Assembly (NCBI GenBank): GCA_015662065.1
Contig: DQUX01000348.1
Span: 1-10,437 of the forward strand
DNA length: 10,437 nt
Direction: 5' to 3'
Source of the DNA: Anaerolineales bacterium
Lineage (GTDB): Bacteria; Chloroflexota; Anaerolineae; B4-G1; DUEL01
Part shown: piece by piece, positions 7,228-10,437 of the stretch
How the letters are laid out: each line of letters begins with the position of its first letter
Numbering within the stretch: position 1 is the stretch's first letter
The notes under the pieces: model-generated
Told to the model about the DNA's origin: nothing
Databases searched by the model: none
What the model saw: the letters and a program-made list of their open reading frames with translations, nothing else
Position numbers and translations under genes: made by a program

Positions 7228-8358
7228 TCACTTCCCCTTCCGCCTCATCACCACCCCTGTCACCAACCCGAGGGCGGTCATTGAGGTGAGGAGCGCCGTG
7301 CCGCCGTAGCTGATGAAGGGGAGCGGCAACCCGGTGACGGGGAGCAATCCGATGTTCATCCCCACGTTGACGATCAGCGGGAAGAAGACCACCGCCCCGG
7401 CGCCGACCACCAGAAGCCGTCCGAACCGGTCCGGGGCCAGAACGGCCGCCCGCAGCAGCCGCCACGCCAGCAGGGCAAACAGGGACAGAACCAGCATCGT
7501 GCCTATGAAGCCCAGCTCCTCACCGACCACCGAGAACACGAAGTCGGTGTGGCGCACCCGCAGGAAGTGCAACTGACTCTGGTTGCCCACCCCGTATCCC
7601 TGCCCCCACACCCCCCCAGAGCCGATACTGATCAGCGCCTGCCGCATATTGTACAGCGCGCCGGGGTCCCGCGCGGGGTTCAGAAAGGTCAGCAGCCGAT
7701 CCCGCTGGTAGGGCTTCATCACCTCCCACATCGGCACCAGCGCCGCCAGTCCCACCAGGCCGGTGGTCAGCAGGTAGGCCAGCCGCACCCCGGAGACAAA
7801 GGCGGCCACAGCCCAGACAACCAGAAAGACCGCCGCGGTGCTCAGGTCGGGCTCCAGGAAGACCAACCCGGCCAGCGCCAGGGCCATCCCACCGGAGAGG
7901 ATGTATGTCCCCAGCCCCGGTCGCTCCTGGAAGACCTCCCCCTCCATCCGCAAGCGCCGCTCCCGGCGTGGCCGGCGGTCGAGCAGAGCCGCCATCGCCA
8001 CGACGTGGAGAAGCATAGCCGGGAAGGAGGGCTGGAAGCGGAAGTCGCCGATGTAGAACCAGCGACGGACGTCGCCGATCTCGCTTTCGCCCAGAAAGAG
8101 AACCAGGATCAGCAATCCCAGCGCCAGCAGGTATCCCAGCCACCAGACGTGGCGAAACCAGGAGTAGGGGATGATGGCCACCAGCAGAAAGAGGGCCAGG
8201 CCGATGGCCGCAAAGGTCGCCTGCCGGCGCCAGAGATCGGCCAGGTCCGGCGTGCCCAGGTTGGCGCTGCGGATCATCGCCACACCCAGGGCGACCAGGA
8301 CCAAAACCGTGCCAAGCACGAGAAAGTCAAACTGTCGCCAGGTCTGGGTTCTACGCAT
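7228..8358 (-). CDS. rodA: Rod-shape SEDS peptidoglycan glycosyltransferase RodA
   Basis: A SEDS-family membrane protein of 376 residues that polymerises lipid II into glycan strands in the elongation complex, working with a class B penicillin-binding protein. About ten membrane segments are visible. Family blocks are RFQPSFPAM (107-115), LEPDLSTA (168-175), TFLNPARDPGALYNMRQALISIGSGG (224-249), RVRHTDFVFSVVGEELG (267-283) and NIGLLPVTGLPLPFISYGG (335-353). The aspartate in RHTDF (D272) aligns with D262 of E. coli RodA, proposed as catalytic. NxGMxxGLLPVTGLPLPF favours RodA over FtsW. QPSFPAM replaces the usual QPSE, so a normally acidic residue is missing there. It begins 71 bases after minE with a weak ribosome binding site. 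No mreBCD or PBP2 gene lies in the window. The order minCDE-rodA also occurs in many Firmicutes. Confidence 0.93.
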   Translation of the reverse strand: MRRTQTWRQFDFLVLGTVLVLVALGVAMIRSANLGTPDLADLWRRQATFAAIGLALFLLVAIIPYSWFRHVWWLGYLLALGLLILVLFLGESEIGDVRRWFYIGDFRFQPSFPAMLLHVVAMAALLDRRPRRERRLRMEGEVFQERPGLGTYILSGGMALALAGLVFLEPDLSTAAVFLVVWAVAAFVSGVRLAYLLTTGLVGLAALVPMWEVMKPYQRDRLLTFLNPARDPGALYNMRQALISIGSGGVWGQGYGVGNQSQLHFLRVRHTDFVFSVVGEELGFIGTMLVLSLFALLAWRLLRAAVLAPDRFGRLLVVGAGAVVFFPLIVNVGMNIGLLPVTGLPLPFISYGGTALLTSMTALGLVTGVVMRRKGK

Positions 8359-8429
8359 CAGTCCATCTCACCGCCGGGGGCACGGATTGGCCGAGGGCAC
8401 CCGCCCCCTCCCTGCTCTCGGCGACGCCC

Positions 8430-8696
8430 TTACCCCCTGCGCCGCCGGCCAGTCTGGATCGGGATGTCGGCCACCAGGCGGCTCTCCCGCGGCCCCTCGG
8501 TAAAGGTCACCCGAACCCCTTCGGGGTCTATAGGGACATGACGGGAGATGACGGCGATGATCTCGTCCTTGAGAGTGTCCAAGAGACCGGGGGAGATATT
8601 GGCCCGGTCGTGGGCCAGCACCAGGCGAAGCCGCTCCCGGGCGATCTCGCCGCTGGGCGGTTGACGACGACGGCGAAAGCGGTCCAGAAACCTCAT
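8430..8696 (-). CDS. minE: Cell division topological specificity factor MinE
   Basis: An 88-residue protein, the usual MinE length. MinE binds membrane-bound MinD, triggers its ATPase and so drives Min patterning that keeps the division site at mid-cell. The basic, amphipathic start FLDRFRRRR (3-11) fits the membrane-contact helix. The segment ARERLRLVLAHDRA (19-32) is the MinD-binding region, matching the E. coli type RLQIIVAxxR. LLDTLKDEIIAVISRHVPIDPEGVRV (38-63) is the topological specificity domain. The start codon overlaps the minD stop as ATGA, a typical translational coupling. The tail ends with a basic GRRRRG. MinE presence implies an oscillating or dynamic Min system as opposed to a DivIVA-anchored one. 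Confidence 0.96.
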   Translation of the reverse strand: MRFLDRFRRRRQPPSGEIARERLRLVLAHDRANISPGLLDTLKDEIIAVISRHVPIDPEGVRVTFTEGPRESRLVADIPIQTGRRRRG

Positions 8697-9499
8697 CTTT
8701 CCTCCCCCTCCGTGCGCACGAATCTCAGGAGACGTTCGAAGAAACCCGCTTCCCGCAGCGGCACAAAGGGTACATCCTCTCCCAACAGCCGCCGCGCGAT
8801 GTTGTGGAAGGCCCGACCGGCCAGGCTGTTGTCGGAGAGGGCAACCGGCCGCCCGGTATTGGCGGCCGTGATGACCGCTTCGTCCTCCGGGATGAGGCCG
8901 ATCAGCTCCACGGCCAGCAACTCGACCACAGCCGCCGTCTCCATCATATCCCCCCGGCGGACCATCTCCGGCTTGATCCGGTTGATGATCAGCCGGGCCG
9001 GCCCTTTCTCCTCCGCCTCGATCAGCCCGATCACCCGGTCGGCATCCCGCACCGCCGCCACCTCCGGGTTGGTGATGATGAGCACCTCGTCGGCGGGAGC
9101 GATGGCGTTGCGAAACCCCTGCTCGATCCCGGCAGGGGAGTCCACCACAAGAAAGTCGAAGGAGGCCCGCAGCTCCTCACAGATGCGGACCATATCCTCC
9201 GGGCCGACGGCGGTCTTATCCCGGGTTTGGGCGGCGGGGAGGAGGTAGAGCTCCGAGAGCCGCTTATCCCGCACCAGCGCCTGCCGGAGCCGGCACCGCT
9301 CCTCCACCACGTCCACCAGGTCGTAGACGATGCGGTTTTCCAGCCCCATCATCACATCCAGGTTCCGCAGGCCGATGTCGGCATCCACCACCACGACCCG
9401 CTGCCCGCGGGTCGCCAGGGCCACGCCCAGGTTGGCGGTCGCCGTAGTCTTCCCCACGCCCCCCTTGCCCGAGGTAATGGTCAACACTCTCCCGGCCAT
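8693..9499 (-). CDS. minD: Septum site-determining ATPase MinD
   Basis: A 268-residue deviant Walker ATPase of the ParA/MinD family, close to the 270 of E. coli. It binds membrane as an ATP dimer and recruits MinC. It shows the deviant Walker A GKGGVGKTT (11-19, with signature and catalytic-site lysines at 12 and 17), VVVDADIGLRNLD (36-48), and Walker B FLVVDSPAG (116-124). The C-terminal amphipathic helix GFFERLLRFVRTEG (252-265) fits the membrane targeting sequence. The start at MAGRVLTITSGKGG matches the family; the ribosome binding site GGGAGG lies 4 bases upstream. The frame is open far upstream (to 9961) but that stretch overlaps minC and encodes no MinD sequence. It lies between minC and minE, with an 18-bp duplication just ahead. 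Confidence 0.97.
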   Translation of the reverse strand: MAGRVLTITSGKGGVGKTTATANLGVALATRGQRVVVVDADIGLRNLDVMMGLENRIVYDLVDVVEERCRLRQALVRDKRLSELYLLPAAQTRDKTAVGPEDMVRICEELRASFDFLVVDSPAGIEQGFRNAIAPADEVLIITNPEVAAVRDADRVIGLIEAEEKGPARLIINRIKPEMVRRGDMMETAAVVELLAVELIGLIPEDEAVITAANTGRPVALSDNSLAGRAFHNIARRLLGEDVPFVPLREAGFFERLLRFVRTEGEER

Positions 9500-9534
9500 A
9501 GGACCTCCCTCATCGCTAGGACCTCCCTCATCGC
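9499..9534 (-). repeat. Exact 18-bp tandem duplication at the minC/minD junction
   Basis: Two identical copies of TAGGACCTCCCTCATCGC (plus-strand reading) sit head to tail at 9499-9516 and 9517-9534. On the minus strand each copy holds a TGA and a GAGGGAGG sequence. The upstream copy provides the minC stop (9530-9528); the downstream copy provides the ribosome binding site and the first base of minD. Being six codons long it keeps frame. The second copy leaves a spare ribosome binding site about 22 bases ahead of the minD ATG and separates two genes that would otherwise nearly overlap. Confidence 0.95.
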
Positions 9535-10208
9535 TTGCGCCAGGGCATCGCCTCGATGTAGCCGTCGCGGACCCGGGCGATCTCCGGCACCGGCCGACGG
9601 CGCTTCTCCTCAGGGGAACGGGCGATGTAGCCAGCGATGCGGAGCTGCGTGGGGGCCAGGTCCAGCGCACAGACCACCGCCCCCGCATCCCCCATAGCCC
9701 CAGCGTGAACCACCCCTTGTAGCCTCCCCCAGACGATAACGTGCCGCCCCGCCACCACCTCCGCCCCGGCGTGAACGTCCCCAATGATGACGACGTCGCC
9801 CGGGTGTTCGATGCGCTGACCGGAACGGAGCGTCCGCCCCACGACCAGCCCCCCCACCGCCGGCCCGGCCTCGCCCACCGGCTCCGCCGGCTCCTGCACC
9901 CGGTCCCCCAGCGCCAGGTCCGGTACCAGGCCAGCGCGAACCGCCGCCAGGACCGTCTCATCGCAGGTGCTCAGCAGAGCCCAGAGCTCCACCCCGTAGC
10001 GGGCGAACAACGCCTGCACCCGCCGGATCTCCTCGGAATCCAGCGGACGCGCCCCCACGTCCAGGGCCGCCCGCCCGCCCCGGAAAAAGGTCGCCCCAGC
10101 CTCCAACCGGTGGGCAAGCCGGGCCAGCCGCTCCTCCCAGGGCCCCTCCCCCAGATTGATCAGCAAGCCCTGCCGAATACCCTTGACGACAATCCCATCT
10201 GCTTCCAT
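9528..10208 (-). CDS. minC: Septum site-determining protein MinC
   Basis: Inhibitor of FtsZ ring assembly, recruited to the membrane by MinD. At 226 residues it is close to the 231 of E. coli. The N-terminal domain (1-100) opens IVVKGIRQGLLINLGEG and includes FFRGGRAALDVGAR (41-54) and EIRRVQALFARYGVELWAL (60-78). The C-terminal beta-helix carries GRTLRSGQRIEHPGDVVIIG (124-143), GAEVVAGRHVIVWGRLQGVVHAG (148-170) and LDLAPTQLRIAGYIARSPE (182-200), all typical for the MinD- and FtsZ-binding half. The start at 10208 is chosen because the longer frame to 10253 runs through the probable promoter and would begin before the transcript. The ribosome binding site is poor (GGATGG close to the ATG). It is the first gene of the minCDE-rodA run. 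Confidence 0.95.
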   Translation of the reverse strand: MEADGIVVKGIRQGLLINLGEGPWEERLARLAHRLEAGATFFRGGRAALDVGARPLDSEEIRRVQALFARYGVELWALLSTCDETVLAAVRAGLVPDLALGDRVQEPAEPVGEAGPAVGGLVVGRTLRSGQRIEHPGDVVIIGDVHAGAEVVAGRHVIVWGRLQGVVHAGAMGDAGAVVCALDLAPTQLRIAGYIARSPEEKRRRPVPEIARVRDGYIEAMPWRKR

Positions 10209-10235
10209 CTCCCATCCGCCGGCGTGGCTGAACCG

Positions 10236-10262
10236 ATTATAACACATATCCAATCAGTGCAA
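10236..10262 (-). promoter_or_regulatory. Extended -10 promoter ahead of minC
   Basis: On the minus strand a perfect TATAAT (10241-10236) is preceded by TG one base away (TGT-TATAAT), the extended -10 form. A TTGCAC (10262-10257) stands 15 bases upstream as a weak, short-spaced -35. Transcription would start near 10229, about 20 bases before the minC ATG at 10208. It is in an AT-rich pocket in otherwise GC-rich DNA. It is the only good sigma-70-like site I saw ahead of a gene here, so it may serve the whole run of genes. No start site is measured; this is a prediction. Confidence 0.7.
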
Positions 10263-10305
10263 AACTTGGTAGTCTCCCCCTAGAGTGTGGTTGGCGAATG
10301 GCGGC

Positions 10306-10335
10306 TTGATTCACCGCAAAACGCGGAGAAATCAA
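10306..10335. repeat. Inverted repeat, 6 + 4 bp stem
   Basis: TTGATT (10306-10311) pairs with AATCAA (10330-10335), and inside it CCGC (10314-10317) pairs with GCGG (10323-10326) around an AAAAC loop, with a small internal loop. It lies about 44 bases upstream of the minC -35 site. Neither strand has a following T run, so an intrinsic terminator is not supported. It could be a protein binding site, a remnant of a dispersed repeat, or chance. Confidence 0.5.
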
Positions 10336-10344
10336 AAGGCTGGA

Positions 10345-10379
10345 GTCTGGTAAATCTTCAGACCCCCCACATCTTGGGG
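10345..10379. repeat. Two adjacent 5-bp hairpins
   Basis: GTCTG (10345-10349) pairs with CAGAC (10359-10363), and CCCCA (10365-10369) pairs with TGGGG (10375-10379), each around a 5- to 9-base loop. Both loops include the letters ATCTT, suggesting that the two are related copies of one palindromic unit. Short stems in this composition can arise by chance, so the confidence is low. Confidence 0.4.
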
Positions 10380-10437
10380 TTAGTGGCAGCAGAGCGGTCA
10401 AGAGGTGGGTTCGTAGTAGCGGCTTTTGCAACTTAAC

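Larger units (their letters stand above)
10263..10437. other. Non-coding stretch upstream of the minC promoter
   Basis: No convincing gene is seen here. Short open frames exist but one runs through the promoter and none resembles a known protein. The stretch is AT-richer than the genes and contains three small inverted repeats, listed separately. No tRNA or riboswitch is recognised. It may be a spacer from an unseen neighbour gene beyond the right edge. Confidence 0.6.

Noticed and set aside
9500..9961. N-terminal extension of the minD frame upstream of MAGRVLTITSG
   Set aside because: It overlaps minC in another frame, its sequence is W/R/S/G-rich without similarity to MinD, and the family start with a ribosome binding site is at 9499.
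10237..10431. 64-codon minus-strand frame at the right edge
   Set aside because: It begins with TTG, covers the promoter and the hairpins, and its product resembles nothing I recognise.
1..10437. CRISPR array, tRNA or rRNA gene, insertion sequence, phage or plasmid genes
   Set aside because: I saw no spaced direct repeats, transposase motifs, terminal inverted repeats or RNA gene signatures on either strand.

Overview
The window looks like chromosomal DNA of a GC-rich bacterium, most likely a member of Chloroflexota. I infer this from a DUF2298 (Chlor_Arch_YYY) membrane protein followed by a TIGR03663-like GT-C membrane protein. That pair is known mainly from Chloroflexota and some archaea. 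A minCDE-rodA cluster and a GlnRS gene next to a GluRS gene fit the same picture. Species or class cannot be fixed from the sequence alone.

All eight genes I can support lie on the minus strand and read from right to left. The right end (about 10254-10437) is non-coding and holds small inverted repeats and an extended -10 promoter. Then follow minC, minD and minE (Min division-site system), rodA (septum/elongation-type peptidoglycan glycosyltransferase), glnS, gltX, the large DUF2298 membrane protein, and a multi-pass GT-C-like membrane protein cut by the left edge. Junctions are tight: minD/minE overlap by ATGA, and glnS/gltX abut as TAG-ATG. The largest gaps are about 70-80 bases. I see no Rho-independent terminator between genes, so a single long transcript from the promoter before minC is plausible. 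It would link cell division and shape, charging of tRNA-Gln and tRNA-Glu, and a probable envelope glycan function.

Beyond the genes, the main signal is short degenerate repeats with a period of about 7 bases. There are three: between gltX and the DUF2298 gene (also supplying the last gltX codons and stop), and two inside the DUF2298 gene where they encode a basic loop and an acidic pentapeptide repeat. There is also an exact 18-bp tandem duplication at the minC/minD junction that copies the minC stop and the minD ribosome binding site. The poorly understood part is the DUF2298/GT-C pair at the left. Very long open frames on the plus strand are mirror images of the GC-rich genes and are not annotated.
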